DNA of 64,000 nucleotides. It comes from Eleftheria terrae. GTDB taxonomy: Bacteria > Pseudomonadota > Gammaproteobacteria > Burkholderiales > Burkholderiaceae_C. The stretch spans positions 4,774,001-4,838,000 of the forward strand of contig NZ_CP106951.1 of NCBI RefSeq assembly GCF_030419005.1, read 5' to 3'. The notes below the pieces were generated by a model, which worked only from the letters and a program-made list of their open reading frames with translations, was not told the DNA's origin and made no database searches. Below are positions 56,377 through 64,000 of this stretch, one piece after another; the stretch's first letter is position 1, and the number at the start of each line of letters is the position of its first letter. The position numbers and the translations under genes were made by a program.

Positions 56377-57561
56377 TCAGGCGACGCGCCGCACCGGGCC
56401 CGCGCCGCGGGCCGTTTCGCCGGGCAGGCGCAGCAGGGCAGGCGAGGCCTCGAGGATGTCGCGCGTGCCGGTGAGCGCCATGCTGACGTCCAGCTCGTTG
56501 CGCAGGATCTCCAGCACACGGGTGACGCCGGCCTCGCCCATGGCGCCCAGGCCGTAGAGGAAGGCGCGCCCGATCATGCAGCCGCGGGCGCCGAGGGCCA
56601 CCGCCTTCAGCACGTCCTGGCCCGAGCGCACGCCGCCATCGAACAACAGCTCGGTGCGGTCGCCGACCGCGTCGGCGATCTCGGGCAGCGCCCGGATGCT
56701 GGACAGGGCGCCGTCCAGCTGGCGCCCGCCGTGGTTGCTCACCACGATGGCATCGCAGCCGGCCGCGGCTGCCAACCGGGCATCCTCGGCGTCGAGGATG
56801 CCCTTGAGGATGAGCTTGCCGCCCCACAGGCCACGCACCCACTCCACATCGGCCCAGCTCAGCGTGGGGTCGAACTGCCCGGCGATCCACTGGCTCAGCG
56901 TGCTGAGCGAATCGGCGCCCCTGACGTGGCCTTCGAGGTTGCCGAAGGTCTTGCGTCGCCCGCCCAGCACCCGCAGCGCCCAGGCCGGCTTGCTGGCGAT
57001 GTCGAGCAGGTTGGCCAGGGTCAGGCGGGGGGGCACCGACAGGCCGTTCTTGATGTCACGATGGCGTTGGCCCTGGATCTGCAAGTCCAGCGTCAGCACC
57101 AGGGCCGAACAGCGGGCGGCCTTGGCCCGCTCGATCAGCGAGGCGGCGAAACCGCGGTCGCGCATCACATAGAGCTGGAACCAGAAGGGCCGCTGCACGA
57201 CGCTGGCGACGTCCTCGATCGAGCAGATCGACATCGTGCTGAGCGTGAAGGGCACGCCGAAGCGTTCGGCCGCCCGGGCGGCGAGCATCTCGCCGTCACC
57301 CCAGTTGAGGCCGGTGAGGCCGGTGGGCGCAATCGCCACCGGCATGCGCGCCGGCTCGCCGAGCAGCGTGGTGGCGGTGGAGCGGTGCTCCACATTGATG
57401 GCCACCCGCTGGCGCAGCGCGATGGCGTCGAGGTCGGCCTTGTTGGCGCGCAGGGTGAGCTCGTCGTAGGAGCCGCGGTCGACGTAGTCGAAGATGGCGC
57501 GCGGCACTCGCTTGCGCGCCAGCTGGCGCAGGTCTTCGATGTTGGTGATCACGGGGGGCAT
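56377..57561 (-). CDS. FMN-dependent alpha-hydroxy-acid oxidase (LldD-like)
   Basis: A 394-residue TIM-barrel flavoenzyme oxidising 2-hydroxy acids such as L-lactate. Start MPPVITNIEDLRQLARKRVP at 57561 set by AGGAG. FMN and active-site motifs: APTGLTGLNW, FWFQLYVMRDR, LTLDLQIQGQRHRD, KGILDAEDA, SNHGGRQLDGA with the catalytic His, DGGVRSGQDVLKA, and IGRAFLYGLGAMGEAGV. LysR gene immediately upstream on the same strand. Confidence 0.93.
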   Translation of the reverse strand: MPPVITNIEDLRQLARKRVPRAIFDYVDRGSYDELTLRANKADLDAIALRQRVAINVEHRSTATTLLGEPARMPVAIAPTGLTGLNWGDGEMLAARAAERFGVPFTLSTMSICSIEDVASVVQRPFWFQLYVMRDRGFAASLIERAKAARCSALVLTLDLQIQGQRHRDIKNGLSVPPRLTLANLLDIASKPAWALRVLGGRRKTFGNLEGHVRGADSLSTLSQWIAGQFDPTLSWADVEWVRGLWGGKLILKGILDAEDARLAAAAGCDAIVVSNHGGRQLDGALSSIRALPEIADAVGDRTELLFDGGVRSGQDVLKAVALGARGCMIGRAFLYGLGAMGEAGVTRVLEILRNELDVSMALTGTRDILEASPALLRLPGETARGAGPVRRVA

Positions 57562-57601
57562 GCGGGTCTCCTGTGCGGCTCGATCGGCCGCGCTCGCCAT
57601 G

Positions 57602-58555
57602 CTAGGCCTGGGTGGCGCGCCCGGTGCGGAAAGTTTCTCGGGTGTGACGCGAAAGAAGTTCCTCCCCTTCGGCGACCACCTCGGCGCACCAGCCTTGCAG
57701 CCAGGCGGCGAAGTCCGCCGCTGTGCCGCTGCCGGCATGCGGCAGCAGGTAGTAGGGATGGTCGGCCGGCGTCGACAGCCCGAACAGCGCTTGCAGCATG
57801 CCGCCGGCCAGTGCCTGGCGGGCCAGGCTGGGTCGCATGAGGGCCACGCCCTGGCCGGCGATGGCGGCCTCCAGCAGCAGGCCAAGGTCCACCAGCTTGG
57901 GGCCGTGCGCCGGTTCGGGCCAGTCCAGCGCGGCGGCACGAAACCACGGCAGCCAGGCCTGCAGCGGCGTGCGCAGCAGCGGTGCGTGAAGCAGGTCGGC
58001 GGGCTCGCGCAGCGGCGGCAAGCGCTGCAGCAGCGCGGGGGACGCCATGGGTATGACGATGTCGTGCATCAGCACCGTGCCGCCGGCCGCTGCGGCATCG
58101 CCGTTGCGGACCTCCACATGCGCATCGCCCGCGGTTTGCTCGAGGTAGGGGATGCTCAGCACCACTTCGAGCTCGACCTCGGGATGCGCCCGGGTGTAGC
58201 TGTCGAGCCCGGGCACCAGCACCTGGCGAGCAAAGGTGGGAGGTGCGCAGACGCGCAGGCGCTCGCTGTGGCGGCCCATGCGCCGGTGCAGCGGCACTGC
58301 GGCCAGCAGGCCCAGGGCGGCGCGCACCTGATCGAGGTATTCCTTGCCGGCGGCCGTCGGCGCCAGGCTCTTGCCATGGCGCAGCAGCAGCTGGGTGGCC
58401 AGCAATTCTTCCACCGTGGTCACCCGCTTGCTGACGGCGCTGGCGGTGATGCTCAGCTCCTGGGCCGCCCGCTCGAAAGTGCCGAGGCGGGCGGCCGCCT
58501 CGAAGGCGCGCAGTCCGTCGAGCGATGGCAGGCGCAGGTGGGGCGGGGCGGGCAT
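57602..58555 (-). CDS. LysR-family regulator
   Basis: A 317-residue regulator: winged HTH at 10-70 (SLDGLRAFEAAARLGTFERAAQELSITASAVSKRVTTVEELL, LLLRHGKSLAPTAAGKEYL) of the GcvA-like subgroup, then a periplasmic-binding-fold effector domain. It lies 40 bases upstream of the alpha-hydroxy-acid oxidase in the same direction, so the two may be one transcript; control of the oxidase is the obvious guess. dinB is just upstream. Confidence 0.9.
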   Translation of the reverse strand: MPAPPHLRLPSLDGLRAFEAAARLGTFERAAQELSITASAVSKRVTTVEELLATQLLLRHGKSLAPTAAGKEYLDQVRAALGLLAAVPLHRRMGRHSERLRVCAPPTFARQVLVPGLDSYTRAHPEVELEVVLSIPYLEQTAGDAHVEVRNGDAAAAGGTVLMHDIVIPMASPALLQRLPPLREPADLLHAPLLRTPLQAWLPWFRAAALDWPEPAHGPKLVDLGLLLEAAIAGQGVALMRPSLARQALAGGMLQALFGLSTPADHPYYLLPHAGSGTAADFAAWLQGWCAEVVAEGEELLSRHTRETFRTGRATQA

Positions 58556-58589
58556 GGCCGAATGCTAGCGGATCGATCGTCCGCGGCCC

Positions 58590-59801
58590 TCAGAACAGCG
58601 GCAGGGTATAGGGGGTGCGGGGCGCCGCCGCCTCGTCGGCCGGCACCTCGGCCACCTCGGCCGTGGGCAGTTCACCGGGCCGGCACAGCGAGCCCACCCG
58701 AACGCCCAGCAGGCGCAGGCGCCGCTCCAGCGGCACGCGCTTGAGGCAGAGCCCGGCCGCCTGGCGGATGGCGCGTGCATCCTGCGTGTGGCGCGGCAGC
58801 GTCAGGTCGCGGGTGACGGTCTTGAAGTTGTCGAAGCGCAGCTTCAGGCCGATGGTCTTGCCGACATAGCCCTTGCGCACCAGGTCGTCGGCCACCTGTT
58901 CGCAGAGCCGGGTGAAGATGGCGCTCAGTTGCTCGCGGTCGTGGCGCGCATGCAGGTCACGGTCGAAGGTGGTCTCTCGGCTGAGCGACTTGGGCTCGCT
59001 GTAGGTGACCACCGGCCGGGTGTCGCGCCCGTGGGCGGCTTCATGCAGCCAGGCACCGTAGCTGGCGCCGAACTGGCTGATGAGCCATTGCGGATCAGCC
59101 GCCGCCAGCTGGCCGATGGTCTGGATGCCAAGGGCCTGCAGCTTCTCGCTGGCTTTCGGGCCGATGCCGTTGATGCGCTTGGCCGGCAAGGGCCAGATGC
59201 GGGTGGGCAGGTCTTCGGTGCGCAGCAGGGTGAGGCCGTCGGGCTTGTCGAGGTCGGAGCCCAGTTTGGACAGCAGCTTGTTGGGCGTCACCGCGATCGA
59301 GCAGCTCAGCCCGGTGGCGCGGCGCACGCTGGCCTTGATGGCCGCGGCCAGGGCCCGCACCCCGCCCAGCGCGTCGTCGCCGACGGCGTCGCGCACCCCG
59401 GGCAGCTCGCTCAGGTCGATGTAGATCTCGTCGATGCCGCGGTCCTCGATGTGGGGAGCGACTTCAGCCACCGCGGCCTTGAAGAGCCGCGAATAGCGAC
59501 GGTACTCGTCGAAGTCCACCGGCAGCAGGACCGCGTCGGGGGCGAGCGCGGCGGCCTTCATCAAGCCCATCCCCGAATGGACACCCAGCGCGCGCGCCTC
59601 ATAGGTGGCGGTGGTAATGACGCCGCGCCCGACATAGCTGCGCAGCACCGCATACTCGCGGCTGCCGTCGTCCCGTTGCACCGGCTGGTGGCGCCGTCCG
59701 CCGCCGATGACCACCGGGCGGCCGCGCAGGTCGGGGTAGCGCAGCAGTTCCACCGACGCATAGAAGGCGTCCATGTCGAGGTGGGCGATGTAGCGGTCCA
59801 T
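58590..59801 (-). CDS. dinB: DNA polymerase IV
   Basis: A 403-residue Y-family translesion polymerase. Metal-binding HLDMDAFYASVELL at the start and EDRGIDEIYIDLS with the second acidic pair; SCSIAVTPNKLLSKLGSDLDKPDG and NGIGPKASEKLQALGI (helix-hairpin-helix in the thumb) are signatures. The little-finger domain follows, and the protein ends with a short C-terminal tail. A LexA-type box lies 216 bases upstream. Confidence 0.95.
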   Translation of the reverse strand: MDRYIAHLDMDAFYASVELLRYPDLRGRPVVIGGGRRHQPVQRDDGSREYAVLRSYVGRGVITTATYEARALGVHSGMGLMKAAALAPDAVLLPVDFDEYRRYSRLFKAAVAEVAPHIEDRGIDEIYIDLSELPGVRDAVGDDALGGVRALAAAIKASVRRATGLSCSIAVTPNKLLSKLGSDLDKPDGLTLLRTEDLPTRIWPLPAKRINGIGPKASEKLQALGIQTIGQLAAADPQWLISQFGASYGAWLHEAAHGRDTRPVVTYSEPKSLSRETTFDRDLHARHDREQLSAIFTRLCEQVADDLVRKGYVGKTIGLKLRFDNFKTVTRDLTLPRHTQDARAIRQAAGLCLKRVPLERRLRLLGVRVGSLCRPGELPTAEVAEVPADEAAAPRTPYTLPLF

Positions 59802-60017
59802 GAGGGGTACTGCCGGGGCGCGTCGCTAGTGCCGGCGCCCGGCCCGGCCCGCCACCCGGTGCCAGCCGGTGCCCGCGCGGTGGGCCCTGCGCGAAGGGTG
59901 GACGCGCAGGCGCCGCCTGCGTATGCTGCGGCCCGGCGCTCCGGCATCCAGCAGCGAAGGCTGCGCGGGCAGGGAAGGCCGGACCGAAGGGCAAGCGTCG
60001 AGCATGAGAAATCTAAC

Positions 60018-60033
60018 CTGTATGTTCATACAG
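60018..60033. promoter_or_regulatory. LexA (SOS) box
   Basis: CTGTATGTTCATACAG is CTGT-N8-ACAG and almost fully palindromic, like the LexA consensus. It lies between dinB (minus) and the YdcF-like gene (plus). dinB is the natural target, though the distance (~216 bases to its start) implies a long leader. Confidence 0.75.
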
Positions 60034-60136
60034 TATACGGGCGGCGCGACGATCCAGCGAGGCCTCGGCGCCCCTTGCAGCGCGGCATCCAGCCGGCAGC
60101 TTGTCTCCATGGCCTTGTTCCCACCCTCCACCACGA

Positions 60137-60766
60137 ATGACCCGCCGTTCACCTCCCCGCCACAGTGATGCTGGCTCGCCCTTGCCACGCCTGGCCACCC
60201 CGGGCCGCCGGTGGCTGTGGCGACTGCTGGTCGCCGCGGCCAGCGCCTATGCGCTGGCCGCGGCTGCGATCGTCGTGCGGGGCCTCGACGACGAGGTCTT
60301 CCCGGCGGATCTCATCGTCGTGCCCGGCAACACGGTCGCGCCTGACGGCCATCCGGGCCCGCGACTGAAGGCGAGGCTGGATGCAGCGTTGCTGCTGTAC
60401 CGTCAAGGCCGGGCGCCGCGGCTGCTGGTCAGCGGCGGCATCGGCCGGGAGGGGCATGACGAGGCCGCAGCGATGGCCCGCTACCTGGTGGCGCAGGGCG
60501 TGCCGGCAGCGGCCATCGTGCAGGACAACCAGGGCGTCAACACCGCAGCCACTGCCCGCTTCACCGCCCGCTACCTGCAGCGGCACGGGCTCACCTCCGC
60601 GCTCGTCGCCTCGCAGTACTTCCACGTGGCGCGCACCCGGCTGGCGCTGCAGAAGGCCGGCGTGCCGCGCATCGGCTCGGCCCATGCACGGTATGTCGAG
60701 TGGCGCGATGCCTACTCCCTCGCTCGCGAGGTGCCTGCCTACCTCATGTATTGGTGGATGCCCTGA
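60137..60766 (+). CDS. YdcF/DUF218-family membrane protein
   Basis: A 209-residue protein with one N-terminal TM (~22-45, LWRLLVAAASAYALAAAAIVV) and a DUF218 domain: DLIVVPGNTV, LLVSGGIGREGHDEA, VQDNQGVNTAATARF, VASQYFHVARTRLALQKAGV. Members such as YdcF/SanA are linked to envelope homeostasis and bind S-adenosylmethionine or similar. Start MTRRSPPRHSD at 60137. Confidence 0.85.
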   Translation: MTRRSPPRHSDAGSPLPRLATPGRRWLWRLLVAAASAYALAAAAIVVRGLDDEVFPADLIVVPGNTVAPDGHPGPRLKARLDAALLLYRQGRAPRLLVSGGIGREGHDEAAAMARYLVAQGVPAAAIVQDNQGVNTAATARFTARYLQRHGLTSALVASQYFHVARTRLALQKAGVPRIGSAHARYVEWRDAYSLAREVPAYLMYWWMP

Positions 60767-60932
60767 GGCCCCGGACCCCTGCTGCTCCAGCATGCGACCC
60801 GGGTCGTGCCAGCCTGACACGGTGCGGCGCGGCTACAGATACAACTCTGTGAAAAATGCAATAGAAGCGCGTGATCCCATTGTCGCAAGATGCACAAGTG
60901 CATGATGAAGCTGTGAAAGGATCACATTCGCC

Positions 60933-61451
60933 ATGACACAAGCGGTTCAAGACATCCAGTTCCGTGCCACGCGGGCCGGCGCTGCCTCTGTGCGGGGTGC
61001 CGCGCTGCCCTTGCCGTCCGACTTCGCCTTGTTCTCGGAGGCGCCGGCACCGGTGCTGCATCAGCCGCAGGAGGTGATGGCGCTGCTCGCGCAGGCCTGC
61101 CCCTCGTTCGCCCCGGAGTGGTTGGAGCACCAGCGTGCCCATGGCCACACCCTGCTGTACATCGCGGCGAGCGCCTTTGCCCACCACCTGCTGTCGCTGT
61201 GCAAGGCTGGCGACGCCTCCTGCTTCGAGGCAGTGGCGGCCTGCCTGGAGCGGGCCTTCCGCGACGGCTCGCAAGCCGTCCGCGAGTTCGCCACCATCGG
61301 CGTGCTCGAGGGCGTGCAGAACGTATGGTCCAGCGACGGAGCCGATGCCGACCACTTCCGCCGCCACCTCGGCAGCGAAGGCCAGCGTTGGTGGCAGAGC
61401 CTCACCGACTTCTGGTCCGGCAAGGTGCCCTACGTCGGCTACGCCGCCTGA
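60933..61451 (+). CDS. Conserved hypothetical protein (possibly DUF7674-like)
   Basis: A 172-residue soluble protein with AAAGGA before the ATG. Mostly helical: QEVMALLAQACPSFAPEWLEHQRAHG, AASAFAHHLLSLCKAGDASCFEAVAACLERAF, VREFATIGVLEGVQNVW. The regular helical pattern suggests the DUF7674 type, but this is a weak guess. It stands alone. Confidence 0.6.
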   Translation: MTQAVQDIQFRATRAGAASVRGAALPLPSDFALFSEAPAPVLHQPQEVMALLAQACPSFAPEWLEHQRAHGHTLLYIAASAFAHHLLSLCKAGDASCFEAVAACLERAFRDGSQAVREFATIGVLEGVQNVWSSDGADADHFRRHLGSEGQRWWQSLTDFWSGKVPYVGYAA

Positions 61452-61586
61452 GCGACCGGCGGCGGCAGCCGGCCTTGGCGGGCTCGTCGCTCGGCGCCTG
61501 CCGCTTGCGGCAGAAGGGCGCGCCATGCAAGCGAATATTGCTTATCCTTGGCACCCTTTCGCCTCGCGCTGCCCGGGAGTCCGCCC

Positions 61587-62189
61587 ATGCTGATCACCCA
61601 CGCCGGCTTGTCGCCGCGCATCCATCCCGCTGCCTACGTGGCGCCCAACGCCGTCGTCTGCGGCGACGTGCGCATCGGTGCCGGCTGCCGCATCCTCTTC
61701 GGGGCCCAGGTGGTGGCCGAGGGCGGCTCGATCGAGATCGGCGAGAACACCATCGTGATGGAGAACGCAGTGCTGCGCAGCACCGCCCGGCATTCACTGG
61801 TGGTGGGCAACCATTGCCTGGTGGGTCCGCAGGCGCATGTGGTGGGCTGCACGCTGGAAGACGAGGTGTTCGTCGCCACCGGTGCGGCGATCTTCCATGC
61901 AGCCCAGGTCGGCCGTGGCAGCGAGGTGCGCATCCATGCCGTCGTCCACCTGAAGACGCAGCTGCCCGCGGGCACCACGGTGCCCATCGGGTGGGTGGCG
62001 GTCGGCGAGCCGGCCGAGCTGCTGCCGCCCGGCGAGCATGAGCGCATCTGGGCGCTGCAGCAGCCGCTGGACTTCCCGCTCACCGTCTATGGCCTGCAGC
62101 GCAGCGAGGCGGACATGGTGAAGATCACACGCGGACTCTCGCAGTCGCTGGCCGCCCACCGCGACGACCGCGTCCACGACGCGTCCTGA
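61587..62189 (+). CDS. Left-handed beta-helix protein, gamma-carbonic-anhydrase-like
   Basis: A 200-residue hexapeptide-repeat protein: HPAAYVAPNAVVCGDVRIGAGCRILFGAQV, IEIGENTIVMENAVLRS, HSLVVGNHCLVGPQAHVVG, VFVATGAAIFHAAQVG are turns of the beta helix. Several His could bind zinc as in gamma carbonic anhydrases, but the spacing is not the canonical one. Likely a trimer. Start at 61587 by family pattern. Confidence 0.8.
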   Translation: MLITHAGLSPRIHPAAYVAPNAVVCGDVRIGAGCRILFGAQVVAEGGSIEIGENTIVMENAVLRSTARHSLVVGNHCLVGPQAHVVGCTLEDEVFVATGAAIFHAAQVGRGSEVRIHAVVHLKTQLPAGTTVPIGWVAVGEPAELLPPGEHERIWALQQPLDFPLTVYGLQRSEADMVKITRGLSQSLAAHRDDRVHDAS

Positions 62190-62292
62190 GGCGGCCGCAT
62201 TCCATCCCCCCCTTTCTGAGGATAGGCAAGGCGAGCCGTGCATGGGACGCTTGCAGCCCGCCAGGCCGTCCGCTCTCCGGTTCCGACACACG

Positions 62293-62619
62293 ATGTATTC
62301 CGCCACCTTCATCTTTCGCAAGAAGCAGTTCGACGAAGAGTTCCACCAGCTCGACCAAGCCATTGCCGAGGTGGCGCGCCATTCCGACGGCTACCTGGGC
62401 GAAGAGAGCTGGGAGGACCCGGCGACGGGGCGCATTGCCAACGTGTACTACTGGTCGTCGGAGGTCGGGCTGCAGGCGCTGATGCGCCATCCCGAGCACC
62501 TGCGGGCCAAGGCGGCCCAGGGACGCTGGCTCGACGGCTACCAGGTCATCGTCTCGCAAGTGCTGCGCACCTATGGTGACGGCACCTTGCCGCACGTGGT
62601 GCACAACCGCCCGGCCTGA
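62293..62619 (+). CDS. Antibiotic biosynthesis monooxygenase-like (ABM) protein
   Basis: A 108-residue ferredoxin-like ABM protein: MYSATFIFRKKQFDEEFHQLDQAIAEVARHSDGYLGEESWEDP, VYYWSSEVGLQALMRHPEHLRAKAAQGRWLDGYQV. Family members are dimeric and may act as oxygenases without cofactor, or have other roles. A single gene between the beta-helix and NADAR genes. Confidence 0.8.
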   Translation: MYSATFIFRKKQFDEEFHQLDQAIAEVARHSDGYLGEESWEDPATGRIANVYYWSSEVGLQALMRHPEHLRAKAAQGRWLDGYQVIVSQVLRTYGDGTLPHVVHNRPA

Positions 62620-62682
62620 GCCGGTCAAGCAAGCGGCCGCGCAGGCCTTCTCCAGCCCGCCGGGCACCCGACCCTCTCACTC

Positions 62683-63255
62683 ATGGCTTCCTTTTCCCCG
62701 ATTCGCAGCCGGCAAGACCTGCTGCAGCAGCTGGCCGCCGGCCTGCATCCTGACTACCTGTTCTTCTGGGGCCACCGCAGCGCCGCCGGCGGCGGCATCG
62801 GCAAGGGCTGCCTCAGCCAGTGGTGGGAGGCGCCCTTCGAAGTCGACGGCGACCCTTACCGAAGCGCCGAGCACTTCATGATGGTGGCCAAGGCGCGCCT
62901 CTTCGGCGATGCGGAGATCGCAGGCGCCATCCTCGCGGCCGGTACGCCCGCCGAAGCGAAGAAGTTGGGCCGTCAGGTGCGCGGTTTCGACGAGGCGGTG
63001 TGGACGCGGCAGCGCTTTGCCATCGTGGTGCAGGCCAATGTCGAGAAGTTCGGGCAACACCCGGCGCTGGCCGACTACCTGCTGGGCACCGGGGAGCGGG
63101 TGCTGGTGGAAGCCAGCCCGGTGGACAGTGTCTGGGGCATCGGGCTGGCGGCCACCGATCCCGATGCGGCGGCACCGGCGAAGTGGCCCGGGCTGAACCT
63201 GCTGGGCTTTGCATTGATGGAAGCCCGCCGGCAACTGCGGGAGCGGCGCGCATGA
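62683..63255 (+). CDS. NADAR-family protein (YbiA-like)
   Basis: A 190-residue NADAR domain protein: YLFFWGHRSAAGG, CLSQWWEAPFEVDGDPYRSAEHFMMVAKARLFGD, WTRQRFAIVVQANVEKFGQHPALADYLLGTGERVLVEASPVDSVWGIG. Members remove ADP-ribose or cleave N-glycosidic bonds in riboflavin-pathway intermediates; some sit in anti-phage loci. Overlaps the next gene by ATGA. Confidence 0.9.
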   Translation: MASFSPIRSRQDLLQQLAAGLHPDYLFFWGHRSAAGGGIGKGCLSQWWEAPFEVDGDPYRSAEHFMMVAKARLFGDAEIAGAILAAGTPAEAKKLGRQVRGFDEAVWTRQRFAIVVQANVEKFGQHPALADYLLGTGERVLVEASPVDSVWGIGLAATDPDAAAPAKWPGLNLLGFALMEARRQLRERRA

Positions 63256-64000
63256 GCCCGCGGCTGATCCGGCTGAAGGCCCTGGCGGCCGGGCTGCTGG
63301 CGCTGGCTGCCGGCATGGCGCAGGCGGCCCCGGCCATTGCGCCCGGCGAATACCTCACCGAGCACGGTTGGGGCCAGCTCACGGTGCGGCCCGGCACGCA
63401 GGGTCGCCAGCGCTTCGAGCTGCAGACCGAAGGCGGCAACGCGCACGTCTGCGAGCTGGGCGGCGAGATCCTGCCCGATGGCCGCCTGCACATCGACGGC
63501 AGTGACGCTGACGAGCCGCCCTGCCATGCCACTGCCCGGCTGCAAGGCCGGGGCGTGGCGATCGCCCATGACGATGCCGACGCCTGCCGGCAGTGGTGCG
63601 GCGCACGCGCCCGTTTCGAGGGGCTGTACCTGAAGCCCGCCGCCGGTTGCACGCTGTCCGAGGTGGGGCGCAGCCGCGCCGAGGCCACGCGCCACTACAA
63701 GGCGGGCCGCCATGCGCAGGCGCGTGCGCGGCTGGAGTCGCTGCTGGCCGATTGCAGTGCCACGCTGGGCTGGGTGGACACCCACTGGATTCGCAACGAC
63801 CTGGCGTTGACGCAGTACAAGCTGGGCGACCTGGCGGCCTGCCTGAAGACCCTGGAGCCGCTGGCCGCAGACGCCGCCAAGAGCGACGCTGCACTGCGCG
63901 AGGAATGGGTGTCGCCGGTGATGGAAGACAGCTACCTGGGGCCGGTGCGCGCGGCCCGCACCAACCTGCGGCTGTGCCGCGGCGAGGGCGGGCGCACGCG
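63252..64000 (+). CDS. Secreted protein of unknown function, 3' truncated by window
   Basis: The frame is open to the right edge (249 codons seen). Signal peptide MSPRLIRLKALAAGLLALAAGMAQA. The mature chain has a beta-rich N-terminal part with Cys pairs (HVCELGG, EPPCHATA, ACRQWCGARARFEG) and a helical, TPR-like C-terminal part (EATRHYKAGRHAQARARLESLLADC, DLALTQYKLGDLAACLKTLEPLA). Coupled to the NADAR gene. Family not recognised. Confidence 0.7.
   Translation, partial: MSPRLIRLKALAAGLLALAAGMAQAAPAIAPGEYLTEHGWGQLTVRPGTQGRQRFELQTEGGNAHVCELGGEILPDGRLHIDGSDADEPPCHATARLQGRGVAIAHDDADACRQWCGARARFEGLYLKPAAGCTLSEVGRSRAEATRHYKAGRHAQARARLESLLADCSATLGWVDTHWIRNDLALTQYKLGDLAACLKTLEPLAADAAKSDAALREEWVSPVMEDSYLGPVRAARTNLRLCRGEGGRT

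Overview
The window is a very G+C-rich chromosomal segment of a betaproteobacterium, most likely order Burkholderiales near the Rubrivivax/Leptothrix/Caldimonas group. The evidence is the codon use, the housekeeping gene orders (trxB / crp-family gene / ftsK-lolA; rpmB-rpmG), a PEP-CTERM protein and Burkholderiales-type proteins such as the DUF3717-DUF1289 protein. The genus cannot be fixed from sequence alone.

Region 1 (1-15527) is the right end of a lambda-like siphoviral prophage read left to right. It holds a tape measure protein (cut by the window edge), a translationally coupled tail-tip set ending in a J-like protein, two tail-fibre genes with the same N-terminal module on either side of an inverted small gene, a lysis cassette (holin-like protein, SAR-type GH24 endolysin, overlapping Rz/Rz1 spanins), and then lower-G+C cargo. 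The cargo is two paralogous small secreted proteins, a secreted metzincin protease, and a DNase-type polymorphic toxin (Ntox15/Tde1-like) with a GAD-like (Tdi1-like) immunity protein. The prophage ends at a 3' tRNA-Ser fragment with its terminator.

Region 2 (15528-18394) is a decayed second element. It has an integrase remnant with an in-frame stop, two secreted proteins of unknown function and two long gene-poor spacers. Paired ACTGCGG repeats lie on both sides of the tRNA fragment, as expected for a junction between two tandem elements sharing one integrase specificity.

Region 3 (18395-27791) is a four-gene minus-strand operon: a 175-aa unknown protein and three large paralogous ClpA/ClpB-like double-AAA+ ATPases. 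All three have altered Walker B residues in the first ATPase domain and lack the aromatic GYVG-type pore loop in the second. No protease or secretion genes accompany them. This is the best candidate for an undescribed system. A two-component system (27915-30004) is transcribed divergently from it, followed by an XdhC-family gene.

Region 4 (31100-51734) is mostly core genome: a Spy/CpxP-like chaperone with a CpxRA-like two-component system, trpS, purN, an RsmB-type rRNA methyltransferase, an acyl desaturase, a PEP-CTERM protein, rpmB/rpmG, trxB, a Crp/Fnr regulator with a CRP-like palindrome upstream, ftsK, lolA, metG, mrp, an Mpo1-like protein, a Fur-box-preceded FTR1 iron permease and dcd.

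Region 5 (51800-64000) is a mix of small conserved hypotheticals, a CPBP protease, an FMN-dependent alpha-hydroxy-acid oxidase with a LysR regulator, dinB with a LexA box, a YdcF-like protein, a left-handed beta-helix protein, an ABM-domain protein, a NADAR protein and a secreted protein cut by the right edge.
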